This document shows positions 44,713 to 53,554 of a DNA stretch of 64,000 nucleotides, in pieces; the stretch's first letter is position 1; every line of letters starts with the position of its first letter. This DNA is from Anaerostipes hominis (ex Lee et al. 2021) (lineage in GTDB: Bacteria > Bacillota > Clostridia > Lachnospirales > Lachnospiraceae), in assembly GCF_002270485.1 (NCBI RefSeq), contig NZ_NQOG01000010.1, positions 1-64,000 of the forward strand, in the 5' to 3' direction. The notes beneath the pieces are model-generated. The model did not search any database. It was not told the origin of the DNA and saw only the letters and a list, made by a program, of their open reading frames with translations. The translations under genes were made by a program, and so were the position numbers.

Positions 44713-45687
44713 CTAAAAAACATTATAAAAGTTGTGATATTGTAAAAGAAATTTCTCTCTTTTTTCTTTTAAATCAACAATATCCTGAAGCTTATTGAGA
44801 TATCTTGGAGATACCCAGTGTTTCTTATGATTCATGTATTGATTTGAGATTTTCCAAAGCTTTTCCGGGTATAAAAAAAGCACATACAAAAAAGAATAAT
44901 CATTCATTGTGAGGCGCTGAACTTTATTGTAGCCTTTCAGCATAGTCTCACAGATACTGAACTGATAATCATTTTTTTCCAGAGCCTTTCGGATAAAATA
45001 ATACAGATCGGTCAGAGGATAGCCATAATAAAAATGTTCAAAGTGAAGTGTGGCAGTCCCATGGGGTCCTATCAGCACATTGTGATGGTTGTAGGAACCG
45101 TGGCACCAGCCTTCCCTTAACCCTGTAAGTTTTTCCATTTTCGCGCTGGAATCCTCAAGCTGTTTCCAAAAAGGCTGAATCTCCTGCAAAAAAAGATACT
45201 CGAAGTCTCCTTTGTTCTTTCTGCTCCCGATATATTTCCAAATACTTTTAAGCTCCCGTCTCCGCTGATGATAGCTCTTTGTCAGGGAGAAATGAGGCGT
45301 CCCGTAGTCCGCATGGTAGGGAATTCTGCCTGACGCGCGATGGAAAGAGGCAAGATTCCTGCAGGCGGAAGACAGATCGGAAGGAGAGTGGATATTGCAT
45401 TCTGTACCATTGAAAGTCCTTCTCATAACAAAAGGCTCATAGTATTTATCATAAGAAATAAATTCATGTTCTTTGTTTACGATATATTGGTCAATTTTTG
45501 TAAATCCCTGGTCAATCAATTCTTCTTTCCACTGATGTTCGACAGCCAGACGTTCTTCGGACAGTTTCGTAGCAGACAGGGCAAATAACCCCTGATCAGT
45601 GCCGCAGATGATCTCGCCGCGGCCTCTTTTTAAATAATCAATATGCAGATCATATTGATCTAAAAGTATTTTGTATTTGTCGTTCAC
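44713..45687 (-). CDS. CotS-like spore coat protein, probable pseudokinase
   Basis: A 324-aa protein with the aminoglycoside-phosphotransferase/CotS kinase-like fold. The N lobe shows GTDQGLFALSATKL and FVMRRTFNG. The catalytic loop reads CHGSYNHHNVLI: Ser198 stands where active members have Asp. The metal-binding segment reads LHFEHFYYGYPLTDLYY, with no DFD/DFG Asp. Both catalytic acids therefore seem lost. CotS family proteins are coat components in spores, which fits the sporulation genes elsewhere in the window. It stands upstream of the mutase gene on the same strand, 54 bp away. Confidence 0.82.
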   Translation of the reverse strand: MNDKYKILLDQYDLHIDYLKRGRGEIICGTDQGLFALSATKLSEERLAVEHQWKEELIDQGFTKIDQYIVNKEHEFISYDKYYEPFVMRRTFNGTECNIHSPSDLSSACRNLASFHRASGRIPYHADYGTPHFSLTKSYHQRRRELKSIWKYIGSRKNKGDFEYLFLQEIQPFWKQLEDSSAKMEKLTGLREGWCHGSYNHHNVLIGPHGTATLHFEHFYYGYPLTDLYYFIRKALEKNDYQFSICETMLKGYNKVQRLTMNDYSFLYVLFLYPEKLWKISNQYMNHKKHWVSPRYLNKLQDIVDLKEKREKFLLQYHNFYNVF

Positions 45688-45752
45688 AATATGCCCTCCT
45701 CAAAGTTCTACCTCTAATTGTATGTGCCCGGGGTGCCGGATATGATATCGTC

Positions 45753-45781
45753 TTGTAATTCGGAAAAAAATGAGGTATACT
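45753..45781 (+). promoter_or_regulatory. Promoter of the lipoprotein gene
   Basis: TTGTAA (45753-45758) and TATACT (45776-45781) are 17 bp apart. The ribosome binding site TTGGAGGAA is at 45821-45829. Confidence 0.65.
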
Positions 45782-45836
45782 GGTATTAATCTAAATGTTA
45801 CAAATGTTACAGAAGTACAATTGGAGGAACAAAAAT

Positions 45837-46292
45837 ATGAGAAAAAAATATTTATTTATAACATGTATGCTGATGATCGGGGCTGTTGGCCTGATGGCAT
45901 GTGGAAAGAAGAGCCCAAGCTCCGAGGGTTCCACAGAAGCCACAACGGCTGAAACAGAGGAGACAACCGCCAGCGAGGAAGTGTCCACGGTAGCTACTGA
46001 GGAGACCGAAGCAACCACTGAAGCTGCGAAATCCACAACTGAAGCTACGATCGCAGACAAAAAGGATGAGCAGAAGAAACCGATAAGTGCAACTGGAGTA
46101 TACAATGGTTTCGGCGACAGTAATTCAGTGGAAGTAAAGATGTCCAGCGGGGAATACAAGACGTTCATCATAGAGGATGAGAAGGTCATGGACGCTTTAA
46201 ATGACATGGAACCGGGCACAAAGATCTCCTTTACTTATGGAGCCTTAGAAGGCCAGGCAAACATGCAGATTTTATCCGTGAAGAAAAAATAA
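45837..46292 (+). CDS. Lipoprotein with Thr/Glu-rich stalk, unknown function
   Basis: A 151-aa lipoprotein. The signal ends in VGLMAC with Cys22 as the lipidated residue. Residues about 30-75 are a low-complexity Ser/Thr/Glu/Ala stalk (repeats of TTEA, EETTAS and the like), probably spanning the wall. The C-terminal part (about 85-150) looks like a small beta domain ending in FTYGALEGQANMQILSVKKK. No family is recognised. The start at 45837 is chosen because the ribosome binding site TTGGAGGAA precedes it; upstream ATGs in frame from 45795 have none. Confidence 0.8.
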   Translation: MRKKYLFITCMLMIGAVGLMACGKKSPSSEGSTEATTAETEETTASEEVSTVATEETEATTEAAKSTTEATIADKKDEQKKPISATGVYNGFGDSNSVEVKMSSGEYKTFIIEDEKVMDALNDMEPGTKISFTYGALEGQANMQILSVKKK

Positions 46293-46296
46293 GTAT

Positions 46297-46335
46297 AAAA
46301 AGCACATAGGAATTTATAGTTCCTGTGTGCTTTTT
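46297..46335 (+). terminator. Terminator of the lipoprotein gene
   Basis: AAAAGCACATAGGAA pairs with TTCCTGTGTGCTTTT with one mismatch, followed by T residues. Confidence 0.85.
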
Positions 46336-46471
46336 ATTACATAGAGGGGAAAAGCATAAGTATGAAAAAATGAGGAAAAATATTTCGGAGGCTGACAGTT
46401 CTTTTTATAGGTTTAAGTAGTAGCAAGACTTTAATAAAGCAGAAAAGCCTCAATTGAATTTCTATACCAGA

Positions 46472-46516
46472 TTAGTTACTGTGTATAACCTCCATATAAA
46501 CGTCCTCTTCCATCAT
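46472..46516 (-). other. 14-codon frame overlapping the MFS stop
   Basis: An ATG at 46516 overlaps the MFS stop (ATGA) and opens a frame of 14 codons (MMEEDVYMEVIHSN) before a stop. It may be the start of a fourth operon gene that has been lost, or chance. The rest of 46336-46471 shows no gene. Confidence 0.2.
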
Positions 46517-47673
46517 TTGTTCTTTTGATTTTTTATCCAGATATAGCAGATAACCACTCCGATTAAGGCTATCCCTCCCGTGGTTATATATGGTAATTCA
46601 ATATTGCTTTCATACAGATACCCAGTTAATAAAGGAGCAATAACTTTGCTAAGATTTCCGGCGGTACTGGCAAATCCCATCAGTGTTCCTTTATGCTGAT
46701 TGTCAGTTTTTGAAAGGGTTGCGTTTAATGTGGGTACTGTAATAGCAGAAGATACCGCAAATAAGCCAAAAACCACCAACACACTAACAAACCCAGTTGT
46801 CAATACCATGGCAAACGCTACTAAGGCTTTGCAAAACATACCTATCAGTATTAGTCGCTTCTCACCAATTTTTTTTGCTAAAGGACCAGTCAAAAAGCCT
46901 TGTACTACAATCAAAATACCTGCTAGAGCCATCCAAATAACACCAACTTGCTTAGTGGAAAATCCAAACTTATCTACGACATACAGCCCCGTAATTCCTT
47001 GCAAGCCTGTTTGACAGAAATGCACGACGAAAATAAGTATCAAAACCATTCCTGCTGAGCCAAAAATTATACTTTTCAGGTCTGAAAAATCAAAGGGTTT
47101 TCTTTTTTCCGTCTGTCCTGAACGCTCAATTGACTCTGGCAAAAGTGTTAGAATTAGCAGAAAGGCAATAAATGAAATGCCAGCTCCTGTAAAAAATGGG
47201 AGCGCAAGCGAATAGCCTGCAAGAATGCCTCCCAATAATGGTCCCATCATTACGCCAACGCTCATTGAAGCTCCAAGTTGACTCATATTCTTGCTTCTTT
47301 CTTCCTCCGAGCTGGAATCTCCAACATATGCCAAAGATGCAACGGACGTAGCAGATGACAAAATACCCGATAAACTGCGAGCTATAAATAGTGTCCAAAA
47401 GGATGAAGCCAAACCGAACAGGAACAAACTGATGGAATATCCTATAATACCAATGCTGATAATCGGCTTTCTACCAATTCGGTCGGACAGTGCACCCCAA
47501 AAAGGTGCGCATACTGTTTGTGCCAGAGCATATACGGCAGTGAGCCATCCAAGCTCACGACCGCCAGCACCTAGATTTTCCATGTAAAATGGCATGACCG
47601 GAAGAATTAAGCTATATCCTAACGCAATCACCAAAGTAGCAAGCTTTAAAGCGAAAATCGGCTTTTTATTCAT
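46513..47673 (-). CDS. MFS multidrug/tetracycline-type efflux pump
   Basis: A 386-aa transporter of the DHA1 drug:H+ antiporter group with about twelve helices. Motif A between helices 2 and 3 is GALSDRIGRKPIISIG. The helix 5 antiporter motif region is ASMSVGVMMGPLLGGILAG. It overlaps the Rph-like gene by a few bases and is the third gene of a TetR-regulated operon. The start is taken as the ATG at 47673; a TTG lies one codon earlier. Export of the same antibiotic class as the Rph-like enzyme is plausible but unproved. Confidence 0.9.
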   Translation of the reverse strand: MNKKPIFALKLATLVIALGYSLILPVMPFYMENLGAGGRELGWLTAVYALAQTVCAPFWGALSDRIGRKPIISIGIIGYSISLFLFGLASSFWTLFIARSLSGILSSATSVASLAYVGDSSSEEERSKNMSQLGASMSVGVMMGPLLGGILAGYSLALPFFTGAGISFIAFLLILTLLPESIERSGQTEKRKPFDFSDLKSIIFGSAGMVLILIFVVHFCQTGLQGITGLYVVDKFGFSTKQVGVIWMALAGILIVVQGFLTGPLAKKIGEKRLILIGMFCKALVAFAMVLTTGFVSVLVVFGLFAVSSAITVPTLNATLSKTDNQHKGTLMGFASTAGNLSKVIAPLLTGYLYESNIELPYITTGGIALIGVVICYIWIKNQKNK

Positions 47674-50233
47674 CAATCGTCACCGTCCCCTCCGAGCCGT
47701 CCACCGTTATCATTTGTCCATTTTTAATACTTCTCGTGGCTGTGTGTGTCGCCATAACGGCAGGGATACCACATTCCCGTGCAACAATACTTGAATGACT
47801 GAGAGGACCTCCAATATCCGTTACAATTCCACTTGCAGAGGCAAATAAGGGTGTCCAAGCCGGAGTTGTAGTAACGGCAACCAAAACACTTCCCGGCTGG
47901 AAATTTTTAAAATCTGCCGGACTATTTAGTACGCAGGCACGAGCCGTCACGACACCAGAACTGGTTCCTATACCCCTCAACACGGTTTTTCCATCTTTTT
48001 GTTTCTGTGGTGCATGTGATATGCTTTTTACTTTCTTCTCAGGTAACTGAGCTGGTGGCACATAGCCCTGATACTTTTTGAGTTCCGCTTTTCGCTCAAG
48101 TATCGAATTTCTTCTATCGGATAAAGGTATATTTTCGTCTAACTGTATTATGAGTTTTTCCAATTCCAATTTTGTGAGCCAATAAATATCATCTATATGC
48201 GAAGTAGCTCCGCCACGTATAAGGCGTGCTGAAATTTCATGAAACATCTGGCGAATCAGAGGATGCCCCATTCCCATCAAATAAATAGCATTTTCACGCA
48301 TAGGAGCAGTTTCCTGCGCCCAATGGAGCAACTTCAAAAACAGTTTTTTGCGTGAGCTACCTATACGTTGTAAAATTTCTTCTTCTGCCTGTTTCCTATG
48401 CTTTTCAAATTTGGATTGACGTAAAAAAGGACTTTCACCTTTGCCTTCTACAAAGGTTTTTATGGATTCAAAGGTTGGTGTAAGTGTTTCCTGCGGTGTG
48501 GAATATGCAAAATCAAATTCATAAGCGGTACGACCAAACTCTTTAAAATACTGATTGATTCGATTTTTCCATTCTATCCATACTTCCAGCGAAACTTCGT
48601 CAGGCGGAACTGAGGACATAAAATTTTCCGCTATCTTTGCTGTTGGATTACTTTGCAGATAAAGGTTGAGAGTATTATTTTGCTTTACCCATTCCGAGAG
48701 ACTCCACAGGTTCTTTTCGGCTTGCAGAGCAATCGTATCAAATCCAAGCAGGAAAACAGAAGTATCTGTCATACCAGCGCGACGAGCCGCTCCCTGAAAA
48801 AATTTTGTAAATAATGTTTCGCTGATAGAGGCGGCTGGCAATGTAAGCTGAATCCTCGTGAAATAAATACACGCTCCATAAAATACAGTCTGAATCCCCT
48901 CCATTATTTGATGAGCATTCAGCATATGCAAGGGCTTTTCTTCCCATTGTTTAATCACATTCTCAAATTCTTTTCGTGCTGTTTCCCAGCGTGCAACACT
49001 GTTCGTGAGCGCACGGCGTAAAGATCGGGGTGAAAGGGATTTGACAGCAATCAAAAGAGGCTTTGAATTAGCGGAAAGATAAACATATCCGTTAATAATC
49101 GTATATGCTCCGTTTTCTGGCAGTAGCTTTTTCGCACTTTTACCAAACATATCTATCCATAAAAGCGCCGACGCACGGTTGACTATTTCAAGCCCAAGTG
49201 TGGCGAATAAGGGCGAAACAGGATTTGGCAAGTGTTCCGCTAGACTGCCTCTTGTATATATAACATCCTTTTCCGGTAACGTCCATTCCGGCGGTAGGAC
49301 AGTAATGGGGCGAGCCTGAACAATATACAACTTATCTTTTTCCAGTGCCCACTCTACATCCATAGGCATTTCATAATACTTCTCAATTTTTTTTCCAAGC
49401 TGTGTCAATCGCATAACTTGATTGCGAGTAAGAGCATGTTTTTTCCTCAACTGTTCAGGAGTTGGGATTTCTTCTGTTCCATCTGAGTTGCGGACTGTCA
49501 TAATCTCTTTGTTTGCTACTTCATACGATACAATTCGTTCAGCATTTTTATCTACAACGATTGTATCAGGGGTGACTAAGCTAGAAACCACCGATTCGCC
49601 AAGTCCCCACGCGGCGTTAACAATCATTTCGCTACGTCTGCCATTGGTGGGGTTTAGCGTAAACATAACGCCGGACGCATCGGAAAACGCAAGCTTTTGT
49701 ACTACAACAGCAAGTGCGACAATTTCCTGCTTTATATCATTCTTCATGCGGTAAGCAATAGCGCGAGCTGTCCATAGGGAAGCCCAGCACCTCTTTACAG
49801 CGTCAAGAACTTCATTCTCACCTTGTATGTTAAGATAGGTTTCCTGCTGGCCTGCAAAAGAAGCGTCGGGCAAATCCTCGGCGGTTGCGGAGGAACGGAC
49901 AGCCACCGCTATATTTCCCAATCCGGCATATGCGGTTTTAATTGCATCTGATACTTCCTGCGGCATTTCTCCATTATGGAAAAGCATCCCTATCTGCGTA
50001 GATACATTTTCAAGCTGGCTGGTATTGTTAGAGTCAATACCGTCCAGCAACTTATTAATGTGAGGCTGAATATGGTTCTTTTCAACAAAAATCTTGTATG
50101 AAGTAGTCGTAACATGAAAGCCCTCCGGCACAGGGATACCCGCTGTCAAAAGTTTTGATAAAGACATACCTTTTCCGCCGACCATTTCAAGGGTTGCCTG
50201 TTTATGCAACAAGGGTAGAGTATAATAAATCAT
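47666..50233 (-). CDS. Rifampin phosphotransferase-like PEP-synthase-family enzyme
   Basis: An 855-aa three-domain enzyme. The N-terminal ATP-grasp region (about 1-320) has VGGKGMSLSKLLTAGIPVPEGF, AVRSSATAEDLPDASFAGQQ and EWALEKDKLYIVQARP, given here as landmarks. The central region (about 330-750) is the drug-binding part in Rph proteins. The C-terminal swivelling domain carries the phospho-His813 in GGPLSHSSIVAREC. Lacking the PEP/pyruvate-binding TIM barrel of true PEP synthases, it fits rifampin phosphotransferase, which inactivates rifamycins with ATP. Its place between a TetR gene and a drug pump supports a resistance role. Homologues with unknown substrates exist. Confidence 0.85.
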   Translation of the reverse strand: MIYYTLPLLHKQATLEMVGGKGMSLSKLLTAGIPVPEGFHVTTTSYKIFVEKNHIQPHINKLLDGIDSNNTSQLENVSTQIGMLFHNGEMPQEVSDAIKTAYAGLGNIAVAVRSSATAEDLPDASFAGQQETYLNIQGENEVLDAVKRCWASLWTARAIAYRMKNDIKQEIVALAVVVQKLAFSDASGVMFTLNPTNGRRSEMIVNAAWGLGESVVSSLVTPDTIVVDKNAERIVSYEVANKEIMTVRNSDGTEEIPTPEQLRKKHALTRNQVMRLTQLGKKIEKYYEMPMDVEWALEKDKLYIVQARPITVLPPEWTLPEKDVIYTRGSLAEHLPNPVSPLFATLGLEIVNRASALLWIDMFGKSAKKLLPENGAYTIINGYVYLSANSKPLLIAVKSLSPRSLRRALTNSVARWETARKEFENVIKQWEEKPLHMLNAHQIMEGIQTVFYGACIYFTRIQLTLPAASISETLFTKFFQGAARRAGMTDTSVFLLGFDTIALQAEKNLWSLSEWVKQNNTLNLYLQSNPTAKIAENFMSSVPPDEVSLEVWIEWKNRINQYFKEFGRTAYEFDFAYSTPQETLTPTFESIKTFVEGKGESPFLRQSKFEKHRKQAEEEILQRIGSSRKKLFLKLLHWAQETAPMRENAIYLMGMGHPLIRQMFHEISARLIRGGATSHIDDIYWLTKLELEKLIIQLDENIPLSDRRNSILERKAELKKYQGYVPPAQLPEKKVKSISHAPQKQKDGKTVLRGIGTSSGVVTARACVLNSPADFKNFQPGSVLVAVTTTPAWTPLFASASGIVTDIGGPLSHSSIVARECGIPAVMATHTATRSIKNGQMITVDGSEGTVTIDE

Positions 50234-50238
50234 AATAA

Positions 50239-50841
50239 TTAACCTCGATCATTCATAATTCCGTGTAGAAATATATCCATTGTTTCATCAAGCATTTTCT
50301 CCGGACTGGCTGATGGTCGGGATGTGTAAATGATTGATATAATGGAGTTAATTAACAAATGCGTCATAAGATCGGCATTCGTCTTACGGAAGACGCCTGA
50401 TTCCACTCCATTTTCAATTACAGATTTTATAATATCCTGATATGCGTAACGCGCAGTTTTCAGCCGCTTTCGATAATCTTCTTCTAAATAGTCAGATTCT
50501 GTATTTAACCACATCAGCACCGTTCGATACTGCTTTGGTACTCCAAGATGATTCAGCATGATTTTTCTAAGACACTGTTCCGGCGAGGATTCATCGGCAA
50601 TAATCCTATGAACCTTTTTAATTGTTTCTTCTATTTCTTTCTCAACTGCATATACAACAATCTCGTCTTTCGTTTTGAAAAAATCATACAGACTGGACTT
50701 TCCCATGTTTGCTAAAATCGCAATTTCCCTCATTGTTGTTTTTTGGAATCCATTTTTCTCTATGAGCTGCAAAGCAACACTGATTATTTCTTCTCGGCGT
50801 TCTTCTTGTTGTTCTGGTGTAAGCATAATTCCTTTTGGCAT
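50239..50841 (-). CDS. TetR-family transcriptional regulator
   Basis: A 200-aa regulator. The N-terminal helix-turn-helix spans about residues 15-60, with EKNGFQKTTMREIAILANMG and KSSLYDFFKTKDEIV. The start at 50841 follows GGGAGG on the minus strand; codons up to 50922 would cover its own promoter and operators. It heads the operon with the Rph-like and MFS genes (next ATG 6 bp after its stop). Two matching 17-bp palindromes in its promoter region are its likely autoregulatory sites. Confidence 0.9.
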   Translation of the reverse strand: MPKGIMLTPEQQEERREEIISVALQLIEKNGFQKTTMREIAILANMGKSSLYDFFKTKDEIVVYAVEKEIEETIKKVHRIIADESSPEQCLRKIMLNHLGVPKQYRTVLMWLNTESDYLEEDYRKRLKTARYAYQDIIKSVIENGVESGVFRKTNADLMTHLLINSIISIIYTSRPSASPEKMLDETMDIFLHGIMNDRG

Positions 50842-50860
50842 ATTTATGATACCTCCCCAT

Positions 50861-50877
50861 AGCGACCATCGGTCGTT
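50861..50877. promoter_or_regulatory. TetR operator copy 1
   Basis: AGCGACCATCGGTCGTT is an imperfect palindrome with arms CGACC/GGTCG. It lies between the promoter and the TetR start and matches copy 2 in its arms. Confidence 0.75.
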
Positions 50878-50892
50878 TCTTGTTTCGCTTTT

Positions 50893-50922
50893 ATTATATA
50901 GCGACCAATGGTCGCTTGTCAA
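50893..50922 (-). promoter_or_regulatory. Promoter of the TetR-Rph-MFS operon with operator copy 2
   Basis: On the minus strand a perfect -35 TTGACA (50917-50922) precedes TATAAT (50893-50898). The palindrome AGCGACC-ATT-GGTCGCT (50900-50916) fills the spacer between them. A repressor bound here would block polymerase directly. Copy 1 is centred 39 bp downstream. Confidence 0.88.
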
Positions 50923-50938
50923 GGCTAATTTTTAACTT

Positions 50939-50978
50939 AAAAGCCGCGGCAGAACATCATAGTCTGCCGCGGCTTTTT
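50939..50978. terminator. Terminator of the rubrerythrin gene
   Basis: AAAAGCCGCGGCAGA (50939-50953) pairs with TCTGCCGCGGCTTTT (50963-50977). It is GC-rich and has T-runs on both strands. Confidence 0.92.
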
Positions 50979-50992
50979 GTCTCCGTTTCTTT

Positions 50993-51532
50993 TTAATAGT
51001 CTTCTGAATGAATCTGGAAGAATTTTTTCGGATGTGCACAGACCGGACATACTTCAGGCGCCTCGGTTCCGTAATGTACATGTCCGCAGTTTGTACAGAT
51101 CCATGCCTGTTCTGTATCTCTCCTGTAAACAATTCCTTTGTCGATATTCTCTGTAAGCTGCTGATAGCGTTCGTCATGGCGTTTTTCGATGCCTGCAACC
51201 ATCTCAAACAGGGCTGCGATTTCATCAAAACCTTCCTCTTTTGCTTCTTTGGCAAAAGTCGGATACATATCCGTCCATTCAAAATTTTCTCCCGCAGCAG
51301 CATCTTTTAAGTTGACTTCTGTTGAAGGCATTCCGTCATGCAGTAGTTTAAACCAGATTTTTGCATGTTCTTTTTCATTCAATGCGGTTTCAGCAAAGAT
51401 ATTGCCGAACTGCACATAGCCGTCCTTTTTTGCCTGGCTTGCATAAAAATCGTATTTTGTACGTGCCTGTGACTCCCCCGCATATGCAGCCATCAAGTTC
51501 TGTTCTGTCTTCGTTCCTTTTAAATTTGGCAT
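50993..51532 (-). CDS. Rubrerythrin
   Basis: A 179-aa non-haem iron protein that reduces hydrogen peroxide in anaerobes. The N-terminal four-helix di-iron domain has [16 protein letters not shown] and [11 protein letters not shown], with further Glu/His ligands in [14 protein letters not shown]. The C-terminal rubredoxin domain has [20 protein letters not shown], giving the four Fe-binding Cys. It is monocistronic, with its own promoter and terminator. TAGGAGGT precedes the ATG. Confidence 0.95.
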   Translation of the reverse strand: MPNLKGTKTEQNLMAAYAGESQARTKYDFYASQAKKDGYVQFGNIFAETALNEKEHAKIWFKLLHDGMPSTEVNLKDAAAGENFEWTDMYPTFAKEAKEEGFDEIAALFEMVAGIEKRHDERYQQLTENIDKGIVYRRDTEQAWICTNCGHVHYGTEAPEVCPVCAHPKKFFQIHSEDY

Positions 51533-51553
51533 TTCACATAACCTCCTAATTTT

Positions 51554-51570
51554 ATAATAGTAATTATTAT
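51554..51570. promoter_or_regulatory. Possible PerR/Fur-like box before rubrerythrin
   Basis: ATAATAGTAATTATTAT has inverted arms ATAATA/TATTAT and loosely resembles PerR boxes. It lies between the promoter and the start codon. AT-rich sequence makes chance likely. Confidence 0.25.
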
Positions 51571-51576
51571 TGTTTT

Positions 51577-51605
51577 ATTGTCTCAGATATAAGTATATAA
51601 GTCAA
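51577..51605 (-). promoter_or_regulatory. Promoter of the rubrerythrin gene
   Basis: On the minus strand TTGACT (51600-51605) and GACAAT (51577-51582) are 17 bp apart. Confidence 0.55.
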
Positions 51606-51689
51606 TACATACTCTGTTATTATTATGGTACAATAAGGATAAAATATTCAATTAATGGACGCAATGTATGCTTAAAGGAGGCGGCCCCT

Positions 51690-52994
51690 ATGAGAATGTA
51701 TGATCTGATCTTGAAAAAAAGAGATGGATATTCCCTTGCAAAAGAAGAAATCAGGTGGATGACAGACAACTATTTACATGGAAAAATTCCGGATTACCAG
51801 ATGTCGGCAATGATGATGGCAGTGTATTTCAGGGGAATGGACACACAGGAGACTTTTGAACTCACGATGGCCATGGCAGAGAGCGGAGACCGGCTGGATC
51901 TGTCAGGGATTCCGGGCATCAAAGCAGATAAACACAGCACCGGAGGAGTGGGGGATAAGACCTCTCTTGCGCTGGGACCGCTGGCGGCGTCCTGTGGTGT
52001 TCCTGTTGCAAAAATGTCGGGAAGAGGACTGGGACATACAGGAGGAACCATTGATAAACTGGAAAGCATTCCGGGATTTCAGACAGCGCTCACAGAGGAG
52101 CGGTTTATGGAACAGGTAGCATCTGTGGGCATAGCGATCATGGGACAGACAAAAGACCTGGCACCGGCGGATAAGCTTTTATATGCACTTCGTGACGTGA
52201 CGGCAACCGTAGATCAGATCTCGCTGATCGCCAGCAGTATTATGAGCAAAAAGCTTGCGGCCGGCGCGGATGCCATACTGCTGGATGTGAAGTGCGGCAG
52301 CGGTGCTTTTATGAAAAACTTTGAGGATGCCAGGAAGCTTTCGGAGGCTATGATCCGGATCGGGAAAACTGCCGGAAAAAATATGGCAGCGGTCATATCG
52401 GATATGGATCAGCCTTTGGGAAGAGCAGTCGGCAACGCGCTGGAGGTAAAAGAGGCCATTGATACACTTAAGGGAGAAGGTCCCGAAGATTTTACGGAGC
52501 TTGTGCTGACGCTTGGCTCCCGGATGCTCTGTATGGCAAAGAAAGCGGAAACACCGCAGGAGGCACGAAAGATATTAAAACAGAAGATCTCGGACGGAAG
52601 CTCGCTGCATAAATTCACGGAATTTGTCACGGCACAGGGGGGAGATCCGTCATGGATCGAATATCCGGAAAATTTCTGCAAGGCAGATTATATAGAAGAA
52701 ATCCCCTCTGTAAAAAACGGTTTTGTCACTGCTTTTAACACACAGGAGATCGGAGTCTGTTCTCTCCTGCTGGGCGGAGGAAGAGAAACGAAGGAAAGCG
52801 CGGTCGATCCGTTTGTGGGGTTGGTGCTCCGGAAGAAAAAAGGAGAGGCAGTAAGAAAAGGGGAAGGACTGGCAGTCATATACGCCAACGATAAAGAAAA
52901 ACTGGCAAAAGCAAAAGAGCATTTTCTGAAAAATGTGACGGTTGAGTCTGAGATGAAGGAGCCGGGGCCGCTGATCAAAGAGATACTTTCTTAA
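51690..52994 (+). CDS. pdp: Pyrimidine-nucleoside phosphorylase
   Basis: A 434-aa enzyme that splits thymidine, deoxyuridine and uridine with phosphate. The family start is MRMYDLILKKRDGYSLAKEE. The phosphate-binding segment is KADKHSTGGVGDKTSLALGPL, followed by GRGLGHTGGTIDKLESIPG and SKKLAAGADAILLDVKCGSGAFM. Length fits the Firmicute Pdp group. The start at 51690 follows TAAAGGAGG at 51673; the open frame upstream to 51570 is not coding. It appears to be a single-gene unit. Confidence 0.95.
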   Translation: MRMYDLILKKRDGYSLAKEEIRWMTDNYLHGKIPDYQMSAMMMAVYFRGMDTQETFELTMAMAESGDRLDLSGIPGIKADKHSTGGVGDKTSLALGPLAASCGVPVAKMSGRGLGHTGGTIDKLESIPGFQTALTEERFMEQVASVGIAIMGQTKDLAPADKLLYALRDVTATVDQISLIASSIMSKKLAAGADAILLDVKCGSGAFMKNFEDARKLSEAMIRIGKTAGKNMAAVISDMDQPLGRAVGNALEVKEAIDTLKGEGPEDFTELVLTLGSRMLCMAKKAETPQEARKILKQKISDGSSLHKFTEFVTAQGGDPSWIEYPENFCKADYIEEIPSVKNGFVTAFNTQEIGVCSLLLGGGRETKESAVDPFVGLVLRKKKGEAVRKGEGLAVIYANDKEKLAKAKEHFLKNVTVESEMKEPGPLIKEILS

Positions 52995-53050
52995 AAGAAT
53001 TCATGAGAGGGCTTCTTTTTTCATAAGTTAATAAAAAAACGGAGCGCACT

Positions 53051-53452
53051 ATGAAAAGATATATCGTTTTTATCATGATGGCTGTAAGCTGCTGTTTGTG
53101 TGTCGGATGCTTAAATCAGGAAAAGCACGGCGCAAAAGAGAATGTAGACTATGCAGTCTGCAAAAAAGAAAATTTGCCGAAAGAATTAGCGGCACGAATT
53201 AATGAACAGAAGGATAAAGTTTTTCATTTTACGTATTCTATGAAAGAGACAATGTACTATGTGATCGGATATGGGAAACAGACAGGAAGCGGATATAAGG
53301 TCCGGGTGAAAAAGATGACCATGGATGAAGGCCATGTCTATATTGACACGAACCTGATCGGAGTTCCGAAGCGGCAGCAGGAAAAAGGATATTCATATCC
53401 ATATATCGTGATCAAGAGCCAGAATTATGAAAAAGACGTAGTATTTTTGTGA
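53051..53452 (+). CDS. Small lipoprotein of unknown function
   Basis: A 133-aa protein. The signal MKRYIVFIMMAVSCCLCVGC ends at Cys20, a usable lipobox (CVGC). The mature part (about 110 residues) is basic and has alternating hydrophobic residues, including YYVIGYGKQTGSGYKVRVKK and VYIDTNLIGVPKRQQEKGYSYP. The latter recalls PrcB-type domains, but I cannot confirm it. It lies between pdp and ftsH and has a weak ribosome binding site (CGGAGCG). Confidence 0.7.
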   Translation: MKRYIVFIMMAVSCCLCVGCLNQEKHGAKENVDYAVCKKENLPKELAARINEQKDKVFHFTYSMKETMYYVIGYGKQTGSGYKVRVKKMTMDEGHVYIDTNLIGVPKRQQEKGYSYPYIVIKSQNYEKDVVFL

Positions 53453-53481
53453 TATGTCACAAAAACTTTAGAATTGTTTTA

Positions 53482-53510
53482 TTGATTTTCAAGCAGTGAA
53501 ACCATATAAT
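53482..53510 (+). promoter_or_regulatory. Promoter of ftsH
   Basis: TTGATT (53482-53487) and a perfect TATAAT (53505-53510) are 17 bp apart. Confidence 0.75.
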
Positions 53511-53554
53511 GGAGTCTATAAATGCTTGAGAAGATCGAAGGAGGAAAAGCATTC

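Noticed and set aside
45940-46080. Tandem repeat in the lipoprotein gene
   Set aside because: It is low-complexity Thr/Glu/Ala coding sequence for a wall-spanning stalk without a regular repeat unit at the DNA level.
47666-50233. Phosphoenolpyruvate synthase of gluconeogenesis
   Set aside because: The C-terminal PEP/pyruvate-binding barrel is missing, and the gene is embedded in a TetR/efflux operon.
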